Below are positions 1-8,892 of a stretch of 64,000 bases of DNA, piece by piece. The notes beneath the pieces are model-generated. The model saw only the letters and a list, made by a program, of their open reading frames with translations. It did not search any database and was not told the DNA's origin. The DNA is from Echinicola jeungdonensis. GTDB lineage: Bacteria > Bacteroidota > Bacteroidia > Cytophagales > Cyclobacteriaceae. A program made the translations under genes and the position numbers. The stretch is from NCBI RefSeq assembly GCF_030409905.1, contig NZ_JAUFQT010000001.1, positions 1,386,001 through 1,450,000 of the forward strand, in the 5' to 3' direction. Numbering within the stretch: position 1 is the stretch's first letter; each line of letters begins with the position of its first letter.

Positions 1-980
1 AAAAGGTCATTTGACCGCCGGCTGAGCTCCAGGGAAATAGGTACTATTTTTCGGTTGTTGTCTGCAATAGAGGTTAAATCATTCCGAACCCCTTTATTAA
101 GTTGCCCTAAAAAAGTCCGGTAGGCTGTACTATCTTTCTTATATAAATCTTTCATTTGGTACCGGAACAACCTCAATTGACCGGAATACTGCAAAAGTGG
201 ATTATCGCTATTGGTGCAGATAACCCAACCAATGAAATTAGCTTCTCCTTCATTGGTTACCCCATAACTATGGGCCATTTCATGGGCAATGGTAAAAGGC
301 TTATCCAAGGGGTGAAGGGTAGGATCTATATAACTTTCTCCTGTAAAGGGAAAATAAATCCCCAAAATGCCCAATTTTCGGAGTAAGCCGGAGGGGTACA
401 ACTGTTTTGTTCTGGGATTGCCAGTAAAATTTAAGCCCATCAAGTACAAATTTTCACTTGTGGTTGCCCTGACTATTTTCTCCAATTCTGGAAAATCAAG
501 GGTTTGCTGAATTGCAGAATCACTATCCGTAATATGCGGTCGTAATTGGGAAAGGATATTATGGGTCAAATCCAATTCTTTCATCAATTGTCCATTTTCC
601 AGGGGAATAGGTTTTAAACTCAATTGTTGAAAAATCGGTACCCTTTGATAGTTAAAACCCCATAATACCAAAAAAAAGAACACCACAGCGCCAACAAAAT
701 TGAAAAAATAACGGACAGAATAGAAAGCTTTATCCTTCCAGCCCTTTTTAAATCTTACCTTAAAAAAGTACCGGAAAATAATAAAACCCAATACCAGCAA
801 AAAAAGATAAATTGTTGGAAATGGTAACCTGGAAACGGAGACATCAATCACATTCCGTATGCCTGGGAAAAAACTTCTGGAATAAATAATTTCTGTTTTT
901 GCAGGAAACTGAACTGCAAAAAACCTGACCACTAAAGCGATCACACCCAAAAGGGCCCAAGTCCAGTTGTGCTTTAACAT
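1..980 (-). CDS. DUF3810 family putative membrane metallopeptidase (partial, C-terminus off the left edge)
   Basis: The reading frame opens with ATG at 980 and stays open to the window edge, so about 326 residues are visible and the C-terminus is missing. The N-terminal 115 residues hold about three hydrophobic membrane segments. A zinc-peptidase HExxH motif (HEMAH) lies at residues 233-237, followed by EGEA at 244-247, which could give the third metal ligand. This arrangement is that of the DUF3810 family, which is common in Bacteroidota and whose substrate is unknown. It is the last gene of a minus-strand run after the Nfu gene, 81 bp away. The family call is fairly firm; protease activity is inferred from the motif. 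Confidence 0.8.
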   Translation of the reverse strand, partial: MLKHNWTWALLGVIALVVRFFAVQFPAKTEIIYSRSFFPGIRNVIDVSVSRLPFPTIYLFLLVLGFIIFRYFFKVRFKKGWKDKAFYSVRYFFNFVGAVVFFFLVLWGFNYQRVPIFQQLSLKPIPLENGQLMKELDLTHNILSQLRPHITDSDSAIQQTLDFPELEKIVRATTSENLYLMGLNFTGNPRTKQLYPSGLLRKLGILGIYFPFTGESYIDPTLHPLDKPFTIAHEMAHSYGVTNEGEANFIGWVICTNSDNPLLQYSGQLRLFRYQMKDLYKKDSTAYRTFLGQLNKGVRNDLTSIADNNRKIVPISLELSRRSNDL

Positions 981-1061
981 AAAATTTGGCAAAAAAGGGT
1001 ATGCAATTGGAAGGGGAGAAGAAATGGGGCCATTTATTGGCCCCAGATCAACAAAGCTCTT

Positions 1062-1646
1062 TTAAACACCTTCTGCTTCCACGGTTTTCACCTCTTCAGG
1101 CAGCATTCTGGTCAGCAAATTTTCTATCCCCGCTTTAAGGGTTACGGTACTGGAAGGACAACCCGAACAAGCACCTTGAAGCAATACCTTAACAACACCA
1201 TCCTTGAAGCTATGGAAAATTATTGCGCCTCCATCTTGTTCCACGGCAGGCCGTATATACTCATCTAAGATACCTTTGATCTTTTTGACGGTTTCACTGT
1301 CGTTTTCATCAAACAAAGGATCCTTGTCATAGGCAAAATTAATAGGGGACTTTCCTGCTTCCAGAAATTGCTTGATATGGTCACGAATATGGTCCTGCAC
1401 TTCTGCCCATTCCACATCTTCTTTTTTTGTAACCGTCACAAAATTCGACATGATAAAAACCCTGTCAACTGCAGCAAAATTAAACAGTTCTTTGGCCAAG
1501 GGAGAGCTATCAGCGCTTCCTTCATCAGGATAATCAAAGCTAAGCCCTTCTTCGGTCAACATAAAATTAACCACAAATTTCAATGAATTTGGGTTAGGGT
1601 TAGCTTCCATGTAAATATGTACTGGTTTCTTTTGTTCTTGCAACAT
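1062..1646 (-). CDS. NifU/Nfu-type iron-sulfur scaffold protein
   Basis: This 194-residue protein has the two-domain layout of Nfu proteins: an Nfu N-terminal domain (about residues 12-97) and a NifU C-terminal domain (about 120-185). The cluster-binding CxxC pair is C160 and C163 in the context GACSGCPSS. Nfu proteins carry a 4Fe-4S cluster as a dimer and deliver it to apo-enzymes in the cytoplasm. Likely clients within this window include QueG, CysH and the sulfite reductase, although that is inference. It is preceded by the symporter gene (46 bp gap) and followed by the DUF3810 gene, all on the same strand. The length is normal for the family. Confidence 0.9.
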   Translation of the reverse strand: MLQEQKKPVHIYMEANPNPNSLKFVVNFMLTEEGLSFDYPDEGSADSSPLAKELFNFAAVDRVFIMSNFVTVTKKEDVEWAEVQDHIRDHIKQFLEAGKSPINFAYDKDPLFDENDSETVKKIKGILDEYIRPAVEQDGGAIIFHSFKDGVVKVLLQGACSGCPSSTVTLKAGIENLLTRMLPEEVKTVEAEGV

Positions 1647-1692
1647 GATTTGATTTTTTACCTTCTAGCAATCCAAACAGGAATAAGAACAA

Positions 1693-3081
1693 TTAGTTCC
1701 TTTCCCCAGTGGTTATTTTTTGTTTTGTTGATTTTGTTTCTTTGGAATCCTCTTCATCTACAGAGGTAAGAGGATTCGATTTTCTTATCAATCCCTCTGG
1801 CAATTCCCCCTCTGTACTTGCTACAACCGTACAAACTGTAGCATCCCCGGTAACATTGACCACAGTCCTGAACATATCCAATATCCTGTCAGGAGCAATA
1901 ATGAGGGCAATTCCAGCAGAAGGAACACCTATTGACTCCAAAATAATGATCAGCATGATCAAGCCAGCACCTGGCACTCCAGCGGTCCCTATTGAAGCCA
2001 GGGTTGCGGTCAGAACAATGGTTAATTGCTGGGCCAAAGTCAGGTCCATACCTAATGCCTGGGCAATAAAAACTGCCGCCACCCCTTGGTAAAGGCTGGT
2101 ACCATCCATATTTACAGTGGCACCCAAAGGCAAAACAAAGCTACTTACCTCCTCAGAAACTCCAATTTCCTTTTCTACCTGCCGCATGGTCACAGGTAAG
2201 GTGGCAGAACTTGAACTCGTTGAGAAGGCCAATAACTGCGCTGGTCGGATGGCTTTGAAAAAATCTAAATACCTGACTTTCGTAAACAATTTTAAAACGG
2301 AAGGATAAATGGCCAGGATCAAAAACAGCAATCCCCCAACTACTACCAAACTATATTTCAATAAGGCCAATAACAATTCAAGGGCTGAGCCTGGGTTATC
2401 TCCTGCAATCTCAACTATTAAGGAAGCCATTAATGCAAATACCCCATAGGGAGCAATGATCATGATAAATCCCACAATTTTGATCACTACCTCATTAAGG
2501 CCATCAAAAAAAGCGATGACCGGGGCCGATTTAGATTTTGGAATCTGCAATAGCGCTATCCCAACTAAAATGGCAAAAAACACCACTTGTAACATGCTGG
2601 CATTATCGGCCGCAGCTTGGAAAACATTTTCAGGAACAATATCCTGTAGGGGTTTGAGGGGGCTTTGTTCTTGAAATCTTTCTGCCTGAGAGGTCTTGGA
2701 CCCAACATCTTCATCAAACTGAGCCATCAAATTATCCCGGGTTTCTTCGGGCAAATTTTTACCTGGCTGGAAGATGTTAACCAATAATAGGCCAGAGGAA
2801 ATGGCAATTACCGTAGTACAGATATAAGTGGCAATGGTCTTGCCCCCTATCCTGCTTAATTTGGATATGTCTCCCAAATTGGAAACCCCTACGATTAGGG
2901 AAGCCAAAACCAGGGGAACCGCTATCATCTTCAGGGCATTGATAAAAATGGTCCCAATTGGCTTGATGTAATTGATGGTAAAATCCGGGGAAATTTCACC
3001 CTTGATAATAACCAAGCCAAAAACCAGGCCCAACACCAAGCCAATAATTATCTGTGTATGCAGCGGTATTTTTTTTAACAT
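1693..3081 (-). CDS. Dicarboxylate/amino acid:cation symporter (SDF/DAACS family)
   Basis: This 462-residue multi-pass inner-membrane protein belongs to the glutamate/aspartate/C4-dicarboxylate symporter family. Two signatures are visible: the serine-rich hairpin STSSSSATLP near residue 287 and the substrate/sodium site NMDGTSLYQG near residue 321. The C-terminus ends in a charged tail rich in Glu, Lys and Thr after the last helix. Such carriers import glutamate, aspartate or succinate-type acids with Na+ or H+; the substrate cannot be decided from sequence alone. The gene starts 13 bp after aroC and probably shares its transcript. Confidence 0.9.
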   Translation of the reverse strand: MLKKIPLHTQIIIGLVLGLVFGLVIIKGEISPDFTINYIKPIGTIFINALKMIAVPLVLASLIVGVSNLGDISKLSRIGGKTIATYICTTVIAISSGLLLVNIFQPGKNLPEETRDNLMAQFDEDVGSKTSQAERFQEQSPLKPLQDIVPENVFQAAADNASMLQVVFFAILVGIALLQIPKSKSAPVIAFFDGLNEVVIKIVGFIMIIAPYGVFALMASLIVEIAGDNPGSALELLLALLKYSLVVVGGLLFLILAIYPSVLKLFTKVRYLDFFKAIRPAQLLAFSTSSSSATLPVTMRQVEKEIGVSEEVSSFVLPLGATVNMDGTSLYQGVAAVFIAQALGMDLTLAQQLTIVLTATLASIGTAGVPGAGLIMLIIILESIGVPSAGIALIIAPDRILDMFRTVVNVTGDATVCTVVASTEGELPEGLIRKSNPLTSVDEEDSKETKSTKQKITTGERN

Positions 3082-3094
3082 ATCACTGGGCTTA

Positions 3095-4183
3095 TTACCC
3101 TTTTGGCTCCAATTTGCTTAACCTGTTTAACAAAAGATAATCTGCCAATACCAAAGCCGTCATGGCCTCTACAATAGGAACTGCTCGGGGAACCACGCAA
3201 GGATCATGTCTTCCCTTACCTGAAACTGTCACGGATTCTCCACCTTCATTAACACTTTGTTGGTCCTTCATAATGGTGGCCACTGGCTTAAAGGCTACTT
3301 TAAAATATATGTCTTCTCCATTGGAAATACCTCCCTGGATACCTCCGGAATGGTTGGTTTTTGTTCTTACCCGGTCCCCTTCTTGATAGAATTCATCATT
3401 ATGCTCAGACCCTCTCATGATAACACCCTCAAAGCCGCTCCCAAATTCAAATCCTTTTACGGCATTGATGCTCAGCATGGCTTTTCCCAATTCTGCATGC
3501 AAACGGTCAAATACTGGTTCTCCTAATCCTGGAGGCACCTCCTGAGCAACACAGGTAACCACCCCACCAATTGTATCCCGGCTTTTTCTAATTTCATCGA
3601 TATATTCGATCATATCTTCTGCCACCTTGGGATCCGGGCAACGAACAATGTTCTTTTCAATTTCTGAAAAATCCAGTTCCTGATAGGGTTTCTCCAGTTT
3701 TATTTGCCCTGCCTGGCTTACAAAAGCATTGATTTTCACACCAAAATGCCCCAACAGAAGTTTTGCCACGGCCCCTGCAGCTACTCTGGCTGCAGTTTCT
3801 CTGGCACTGCTTCTTCCTCCCCCACGGTAATCCCTTACACCATATTTTTCATAATATGTATAATCAGCATGTGAAGGACGGAATTTGTCCGCAATATGGG
3901 AATAATCCTTACTTTTCTGATCAGTATTTAATATGACAATGGATATGGGGGTACCAGTTGTCTTTCCTTCAAATACACCGGAAAGAATCTGACATTCATC
4001 TTCCTCTTTCCTTTGTGTGGTGATTTTTGATTGCCCTGGCTTTCTTCTTTGAAGTTCAGCACGGATAAATTCTTCATCAATAGGAAGTCCGGCAGGACAT
4101 CCGTCGATAATCACACCCAGCCCTTTTCCGTGAGATTCACCAAAGGTGCTTATCTTAAATACTTTTCCAAATGAATTCCCCAT
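3095..4183 (-). CDS. aroC: Chorismate synthase
   Basis: AroC converts 5-enolpyruvylshikimate 3-phosphate to chorismate, the last shared step of aromatic amino acid biosynthesis, using reduced FMN. The 362-residue length is typical. The N-terminal signature with GESHGKG lies at residues 15-21, and the second signature [14 protein letters not shown] at 124-137; the conserved histidines H18 and H105 are present. The start codon overlaps the batD stop by one base (4183), which implies translational coupling. The symporter gene follows 13 bp downstream. Confidence 0.97.
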   Translation of the reverse strand: MGNSFGKVFKISTFGESHGKGLGVIIDGCPAGLPIDEEFIRAELQRRKPGQSKITTQRKEEDECQILSGVFEGKTTGTPISIVILNTDQKSKDYSHIADKFRPSHADYTYYEKYGVRDYRGGGRSSARETAARVAAGAVAKLLLGHFGVKINAFVSQAGQIKLEKPYQELDFSEIEKNIVRCPDPKVAEDMIEYIDEIRKSRDTIGGVVTCVAQEVPPGLGEPVFDRLHAELGKAMLSINAVKGFEFGSGFEGVIMRGSEHNDEFYQEGDRVRTKTNHSGGIQGGISNGEDIYFKVAFKPVATIMKDQQSVNEGGESVTVSGKGRHDPCVVPRAVPIVEAMTALVLADYLLLNRLSKLEPKG

Positions 4184-5631
4184 TACCTTTTTTTCATGAT
4201 CATAATGGCCAGCATAATTACTGCGCCAACTAATAGCAAATTGATAAAAGTCGAAAAATAATACTTATATCGCTGGTTTAAAAGCTTATTGTCCTCAAGT
4301 TCTATGAAATCATAAATTCCACCTAACCTGGTAGAAGAAATAGACTCATTAATTTTGCTTTCACCCACCACATTCAAAATGGCTTGGGGCCTTAGGGTAT
4401 CATACCTTTCCAGACCGGTATTGAAATATACCCATTCAAAATGGTTACTTAAGGGCAGTTTTCCAGGCTCATTGACCGTCAAATAATATTCGAATTCCTT
4501 CGTCCCGGTTACCCGGCCCCTTCCCCGGTTAATTTGCTGCCTCTCATTGGGGTCATAAGTATTCAGCTTTTGGATATTTTTCTTTTGGGGAGCATTGATG
4601 GAGTTAATATTACCTTCACCGCGGATTGCAAAATTATAGGTTATCCCTTCTCCGGTTTCCACCTTTTTCTCTTCAAAATTTTCCATCAACCTGAATTGTC
4701 CCACACTTACTTCATTTTTCAATGGGTGAGGAGGTAATGGTTTAACTTTAATGGTTTTCCCCTTGGCATGAAAGGTTTTATAACTTTCCTGCCTATTATT
4801 CCCGAAGAAGGTGGGATTTTTGGCCACTTTATACTTGATCATCTCCCATTCTATATCCGGCAATTGAATTTCACCTTCATTGAAAGGATAAAAGGTAGCC
4901 TCATACACTTTAAATCTGGTCCAGTTTTTTCCATCTATCCGTACCCTTTCAGGTTGGATATTGGTAATGTTAAAATTTTCTTCCCATGCATGGGTGGGCT
5001 TTATTTTTTTGACAATTTTTTCCAATTGTTTACCTGGCTCATAAAAATCAAATGGTGCTTGGTTGGTTTCTGCCATAAAAAAAGCCAAGCTGACATTAAA
5101 TCCCTCGCCAACGTACACTTCCTCCTTGTCTACATTCATGGAAAAAAAAGCCTCATCATCCAATTCAATAAATTCCTGCTCTTCCCCGTCTGAGCTTCCA
5201 AAGAAATCATCAAAGGAGTCTGTGGACCTCCTTTGAGCCGCTGACGCCTGTTTGGGATCCGTAACTTTAATTTCTTTCCCAGGAGATGAAACCGGGTTGC
5301 CATTGAGCTGCATGGTAAAGTCCTCAAGAATAAATGTCCCTTTCCTCAGTGGTTTATAGTACTGGACAATACTATTGGTACTGTTCATTTGGCCATTGAC
5401 CACACTCATAGAAGAAGATTGGGAAATTCCCTGCTTTTGGAACCCATTTATTTCCGGAAACTGGTCATAAGACTTTATTTTTTCATCTGAAATAGTTATT
5501 TTTATGCTGAAAGTTTGATTTATCCCTACCTCGCTAGGCCCTAATTCCACCTGTACCCCTTGGCCAAGAGCAAATGTGGTTATCATAGAAAGTAAAAATA
5601 CTAGATTGAGGTAAAGCTTCGTTCTTTTCAT
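4183..5631 (-). CDS. batD: BatD-like protein (aerotolerance-related, exported, membrane anchored)
   Basis: This 482-residue protein has an N-terminal signal peptide (about residues 1-23, ending FALGQG), a long beta-rich periplasmic region and a single C-terminal transmembrane helix (about 455-478) followed by a short basic tail. These are BatD features. BatD normally sits in Bat (Bacteroides aerotolerance) operons with VWA-domain proteins BatA and BatB, but none is adjacent here, so this is either a separate BatD paralog or a split operon. It is somewhat shorter than the longest BatD proteins. The stop overlaps aroC by one base. The molecular function of the family is not established. Confidence 0.82.
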   Translation of the reverse strand: MKRTKLYLNLVFLLSMITTFALGQGVQVELGPSEVGINQTFSIKITISDEKIKSYDQFPEINGFQKQGISQSSSMSVVNGQMNSTNSIVQYYKPLRKGTFILEDFTMQLNGNPVSSPGKEIKVTDPKQASAAQRRSTDSFDDFFGSSDGEEQEFIELDDEAFFSMNVDKEEVYVGEGFNVSLAFFMAETNQAPFDFYEPGKQLEKIVKKIKPTHAWEENFNITNIQPERVRIDGKNWTRFKVYEATFYPFNEGEIQLPDIEWEMIKYKVAKNPTFFGNNRQESYKTFHAKGKTIKVKPLPPHPLKNEVSVGQFRLMENFEEKKVETGEGITYNFAIRGEGNINSINAPQKKNIQKLNTYDPNERQQINRGRGRVTGTKEFEYYLTVNEPGKLPLSNHFEWVYFNTGLERYDTLRPQAILNVVGESKINESISSTRLGGIYDFIELEDNKLLNQRYKYYFSTFINLLLVGAVIMLAIMIMKKR

Positions 5632-5751
5632 AAATGCAGCGCTGGACTAAATTATTAACGCAAAATAACAAGGATATTTTAAACGCAACAAATTTGGGAA
5701 AGTGCCGTATCTGATTTTAGTTATTGTTTAACATAAATTAAAAGAATTACC

Positions 5752-5940
5752 ATGTTGGAATATGTTAAAACCATTTTAATGAAGGTGAGTTTTGACAAAA
5801 AACTTTTCGAGAAAGAGTTAAGGAAAGGCCTCAATTTGCTAGCGCCTTCAGAGCTGAGAGAGTTTAAAGATTGGTGTTATAAGACTTTCGCCAAGATTTA
5901 CTTGGCGGTGTTGAATAAGTATTTTGTTAAACTTGCCTAA
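5752..5940 (+). CDS. Small conserved-looking hypothetical protein (62 aa)
   Basis: I do not recognise a family. The 62-residue product is basic and amphipathic, rich in Lys, Leu and Phe, with no signal peptide or clear membrane helix; it looks mostly alpha-helical. Support for a real gene is positional: it sits alone between divergently placed batD and a convergent neighbour, starts about 120 bp from batD, and is followed within 10 bp by a clear intrinsic terminator and then by a long hairpin. A free-standing unit of promoter space, ORF and terminator is unlikely by chance. The function is unknown. Confidence 0.65.
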   Translation: MLEYVKTILMKVSFDKKLFEKELRKGLNLLAPSELREFKDWCYKTFAKIYLAVLNKYFVKLA

Positions 5941-5945
5941 AGTTT

Positions 5946-5970
5946 AGCCCTTGATTAAGGGGCTTTTTTT
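5946..5970 (+). terminator. Intrinsic terminator after the 62-aa gene
   Basis: A 7-bp stem (AGCCCTT/AGGGGCT, one G-U pair) with the 5-nt loop GATTA is followed directly by a run of seven T. It begins six bases after the stop codon of the small gene. Confidence 0.85.
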
Positions 5971-6000
5971 AACCCAGATCTTGATTTCAATTTCCCAATA

Positions 6001-6046
6001 AAAACGCAAAGGCAAATTATCATGTTGATATTTGCCTTTGCGTTTT
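6001..6046. terminator. Long bidirectional hairpin between convergent genes
   Basis: The arms 6001-6017 and 6030-6046 form a perfect 17-bp stem with terminal AAAA and TTTT. A further 4-bp stem (ATCA/TGAT) in the loop follows one bulged base. It lies between the plus-strand small gene and the minus-strand gene ending at 6052, so it most likely ends the latter's transcript and backs up the former's. Confidence 0.85.
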
Positions 6047-6051
6047 GAATT

Positions 6052-6537
6052 TTAGTGGAAGGTAAACCGGATTGATAAGGCAATCTCATCACCCCACCAA
6101 CCAGAATAACCGCTCAGATTAAATGCAGGTTTATAATCCAATGACAAGTTCACGGGAGCATCTACAAATTTATAATCTAAACCAATGATCCCATCTATAC
6201 CAAAAATGGTATAATCTCTGTCGGGATTACCAAATGGGTGATCACTATCTCTTCCCCAAGACCCAAGGTGAAGACCACCTCCATAGAACCAACGAAGACC
6301 TCTAATTTCCCTCACATTTCGGTGTTTCTCATAAAGGCCGGTAATTAATAAGCCCCTCCACCGGGTGTGAAGAATCCCCTCAATAGCGTCATCCCGCTCT
6401 AAAAAGTGCTTAACGGTCAACCCATTGGTTACACCTGCACGGAGGCCTACCCCGGTCCGGTAAGTCTGAGCTTCTGCTTCATTGCAAAGCACAATGACCA
6501 TCAGCGCAAAAACAGCTATAATTGCTTTTTTCAACAT
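6052..6537 (-). CDS. Predicted outer-membrane beta-barrel protein (161 aa)
   Basis: The product begins with a clear signal peptide (about residues 1-23, ending AEAQ). The mature part has alternating hydrophobic and aromatic residues, glycine-rich turns and a C-terminal Phe-rich strand ending FTFH, as expected for a small 8-stranded outer-membrane barrel. No named family is certain. It is separated from the folate gene upstream by only 17 bp, so it could be cotranscribed, and it ends at a strong hairpin. Localisation is fairly safe; function is unknown. Confidence 0.75.
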   Translation of the reverse strand: MLKKAIIAVFALMVIVLCNEAEAQTYRTGVGLRAGVTNGLTVKHFLERDDAIEGILHTRWRGLLITGLYEKHRNVREIRGLRWFYGGGLHLGSWGRDSDHPFGNPDRDYTIFGIDGIIGLDYKFVDAPVNLSLDYKPAFNLSGYSGWWGDEIALSIRFTFH

Positions 6538-6554
6538 AAAATAATTGGTTTAAT

Positions 6555-7127
6555 TTATGAAAATGTAATAATCTCATCTGGTGTAATACAAGAATCCAGC
6601 GATATATCATGGGATTCTATTTCTATCATTTTTTCCGGTGGAAAAAATGACAAACCTACTTTTTCCACTAGGGGCGAAAGTTCTTTCAGAAAACGGTCAT
6701 AAAAACCCTTTCCATATCCTATTCTATTACCTTTCAAATCATATGCCAAAAGTGGGACAAACACCAATTGGATCAAGTGCTTTTCTACTAATTCTACCTG
6801 ATCCGGAATCGGTATTCCCCACTGGTCTTTAGTAAACAAGGTCTTTTCCAATAATTTAACGGTTTTCATTTCACCGCTATCAAAATCCGATATGGAGGTG
6901 TAAACATTCTTCCCCACGGCCAATAATTGATCCAATAATGGAAAAGTATTTATCTCATAGAGCCTGTCGATGGGTAAAAACAAATGCATATGTTCCACTT
7001 CAGGTTTTCCTTCCAGGAAACTAAAGGCTTGATTGGTAATTACATGGGAATATTTTCGCCTTTGGTCTGCCCCTAAATCTTTTCTTTTTTGCTTATATGC
7101 TTTTCTGAGCCTAGCCTTTGGATCCAT
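6555..7127 (-). CDS. 5-formyltetrahydrofolate cyclo-ligase
   Basis: This 190-residue enzyme converts 5-formyl-THF to 5,10-methenyl-THF with ATP, recycling folate in the cytoplasm. The family hallmark GYGKGFYDRF lies at residues 137-146, and the N-terminus has the usual basic helix (PKARLRKAYKQKRK). The length is typical. Its start lies inside the end of bshC (17-bp overlap), so the two are cotranscribed and probably translationally coupled. Confidence 0.93.
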   Translation of the reverse strand: MDPKARLRKAYKQKRKDLGADQRRKYSHVITNQAFSFLEGKPEVEHMHLFLPIDRLYEINTFPLLDQLLAVGKNVYTSISDFDSGEMKTVKLLEKTLFTKDQWGIPIPDQVELVEKHLIQLVFVPLLAYDLKGNRIGYGKGFYDRFLKELSPLVEKVGLSFFPPEKMIEIESHDISLDSCITPDEIITFS

Positions 7128-8685
7128 CCTTTTCTAAAATAATAAAATCAAATTCCAATGGGTCAAAGTTTTGATGAAGTTCTTCGATAAATCCAGAATT
7201 TTCAAGGTAGTAAGGAAGAAAATTATCTTTACGTTCTTGAGCTACCCCACCCGGGAATAAGATTTCCTTAATTTCACCCATTTGTCTTAGGCCTATTTCC
7301 AAACGTTTTTCCTCCGCCCTTCTGAGTTTTTTACCAAAATGATCCAAAACTTTGTTGGCCCTGACCTTAGCAGCCTCTGATGATGGATTCAAGGAAGGAT
7401 CAATTTCCGCTGCACTCTCGCCCAGTTCATCAAAAAGGTCTGAAATGATTTTATGCTCTTTCTCCAACTCTAAATCTGAAATAGAGTTCCTTTTGACATA
7501 TTCTTTTTTCCAATCCTGATAATTTTCAAACACATCCGCTTTCTCCAATTCCAAAGCTTTCATTTTCCGCTGCACCTTTACATCAAAGATCAAGGCAAAA
7601 TTTCTGGGTAAAAGTAAAGGGAAACTGATTTTATAATGGTCAAACACCAATTTTAATTGCAACCAATAAGCAATTTCTGCTGGACCTCCTAAATAGGCCA
7701 AATTGGGCAACACGCACTCCTGATAAAGGGGCCGCATGACTACATTTGGACTAAATTTCTCAGGATTTTCCTCAATCAACCTTAACAATTCATCCTCTGG
7801 AAACCTCAGTTCAGTATCTATTATATGATATTCATTACCTTTTTTAACAATCCGAGACCTTAAACCTTTTTCCAGGTAGAAAAAGTTAATTTCCCTTGGA
7901 AAAACCTGGCTTTGGTACCCCAACTTTTCCAATTTGGCGGTTTGTTCATTCACCAAATCATTTGCCTTATTGGATAGAATGTCATCCTTTATTACAGGGG
8001 CAAAGATTTGCTTCAAAGCAGGGTCATTTCCATCCAGGATAACCAATCCCTTTTCTCCAAAAAGATGATCTACGTATTTTCTAACAGCTTCAGCCAAGTT
8101 CCTGGATCCCAAATAAGCTTTTTTGAAAAAATCAGGAACAAAAGTCAGCTCCTTTAGGAGGGCTTCCAATTCCTCATCTTTTACAAAATCTCCTACAGCT
8201 CCTTTTTGCTTGCTGTTCCAGGTATATTTTTTCCCCTCGTAAGTAAAATGATTGATTTCCTCAAAATCATGGTCTTCAGTAGCCATCCAATAAACCGGCA
8301 CAAATCGGTAATCCGTATATTCTTCTGAAAGCTTTTGGGCAAGATTGATGGTGCTAACTATTTTGTATATAAAATAAAGCGGGCCTGTGAACAAATTCAA
8401 TTGATGGCCGGTGGTAACAGTAAAAGTATTTTCATCAGCCAAAGCCTGAATATTGGAACTGACCGGAGAAGTTAATTCCATATTCCCATATTGGCGTTCA
8501 AGGGACTGGACCAGCACCTTTCGTTTTTCTACTTCAAGGTTTCTACTTTTAATGACCTTTTTAAAATTTTCCAGATTTGGAAATTCACAATAAAAGGGCC
8601 GGAGCTTTTCATTTTTTCGGATATAATCTATAAAAATGCTGGAAAATTGCCCGGTACACTCCGGCTCAACAGTAGATTTCAACAT
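7111..8685 (-). CDS. bshC: Bacillithiol biosynthesis cysteine-adding enzyme BshC
   Basis: BshC adds cysteine to glucosaminyl-malate to complete bacillithiol. The 524-residue protein has the family's Rossmann-type motif TTGHQLNLFTGPLYFIYK near residues 91-108, the conserved block LGGPAEIAYWLQL near 330 and a charged C-terminal coiled coil. Bacillithiol occurs in Bacillota and many Bacteroidota. The YtxJ gene at 25837-26172, from a family linked to bacillithiol, supports use of this thiol. The 3' end overlaps the folate gene by 17 bp; the start lies about 200 bp from the divergent copA. Confidence 0.95.
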   Translation of the reverse strand: MLKSTVEPECTGQFSSIFIDYIRKNEKLRPFYCEFPNLENFKKVIKSRNLEVEKRKVLVQSLERQYGNMELTSPVSSNIQALADENTFTVTTGHQLNLFTGPLYFIYKIVSTINLAQKLSEEYTDYRFVPVYWMATEDHDFEEINHFTYEGKKYTWNSKQKGAVGDFVKDEELEALLKELTFVPDFFKKAYLGSRNLAEAVRKYVDHLFGEKGLVILDGNDPALKQIFAPVIKDDILSNKANDLVNEQTAKLEKLGYQSQVFPREINFFYLEKGLRSRIVKKGNEYHIIDTELRFPEDELLRLIEENPEKFSPNVVMRPLYQECVLPNLAYLGGPAEIAYWLQLKLVFDHYKISFPLLLPRNFALIFDVKVQRKMKALELEKADVFENYQDWKKEYVKRNSISDLELEKEHKIISDLFDELGESAAEIDPSLNPSSEAAKVRANKVLDHFGKKLRRAEEKRLEIGLRQMGEIKEILFPGGVAQERKDNFLPYYLENSGFIEELHQNFDPLEFDFIILEKDGSKG

Positions 8686-8826
8686 GAGTTTGACAATTGA
8701 GTTGCTGCGCTGTTTTTTGATTATGTTTGTTTAAACTTGAATTTGGGTTATAAAGTTCGTGATTTTTTTCCTGAATACAGGAACGGTTTCCCTTTGGTTT
8801 AAACTTTTCAAAAATTATATAAGTAA

Positions 8827-8852
8827 TACTTGTTCAGTACCAAGTACCTTTG
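8827..8852 (+). promoter_or_regulatory. copA promoter with palindromic operator candidate
   Basis: A perfect inverted repeat TACTTG-N8-CAAGTA spans 8827-8846. Its right arm overlaps a Bacteroidota-type -7 box TACCTTTG at 8845-8852, about 40 bp before the copA start. No good -33 TTTG is seen about 20 bp upstream of the box. A palindrome here fits a MerR/CueR-type activator or a repressor that senses copper, but no regulator gene is adjacent. The box and repeat are seen directly; the regulation is inferred. Confidence 0.55.
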
Positions 8853-8892
8853 ATCACAATTTGATGTAAAGTCAAAAAATTTTGGAGAATCC

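Noticed and set aside
156..386. Plus-strand open frame of 76 codons near the left edge
   Set aside because: It lies antisense to the DUF3810 gene, whose HEMAH motif and membrane helices are read in the opposite frame here.
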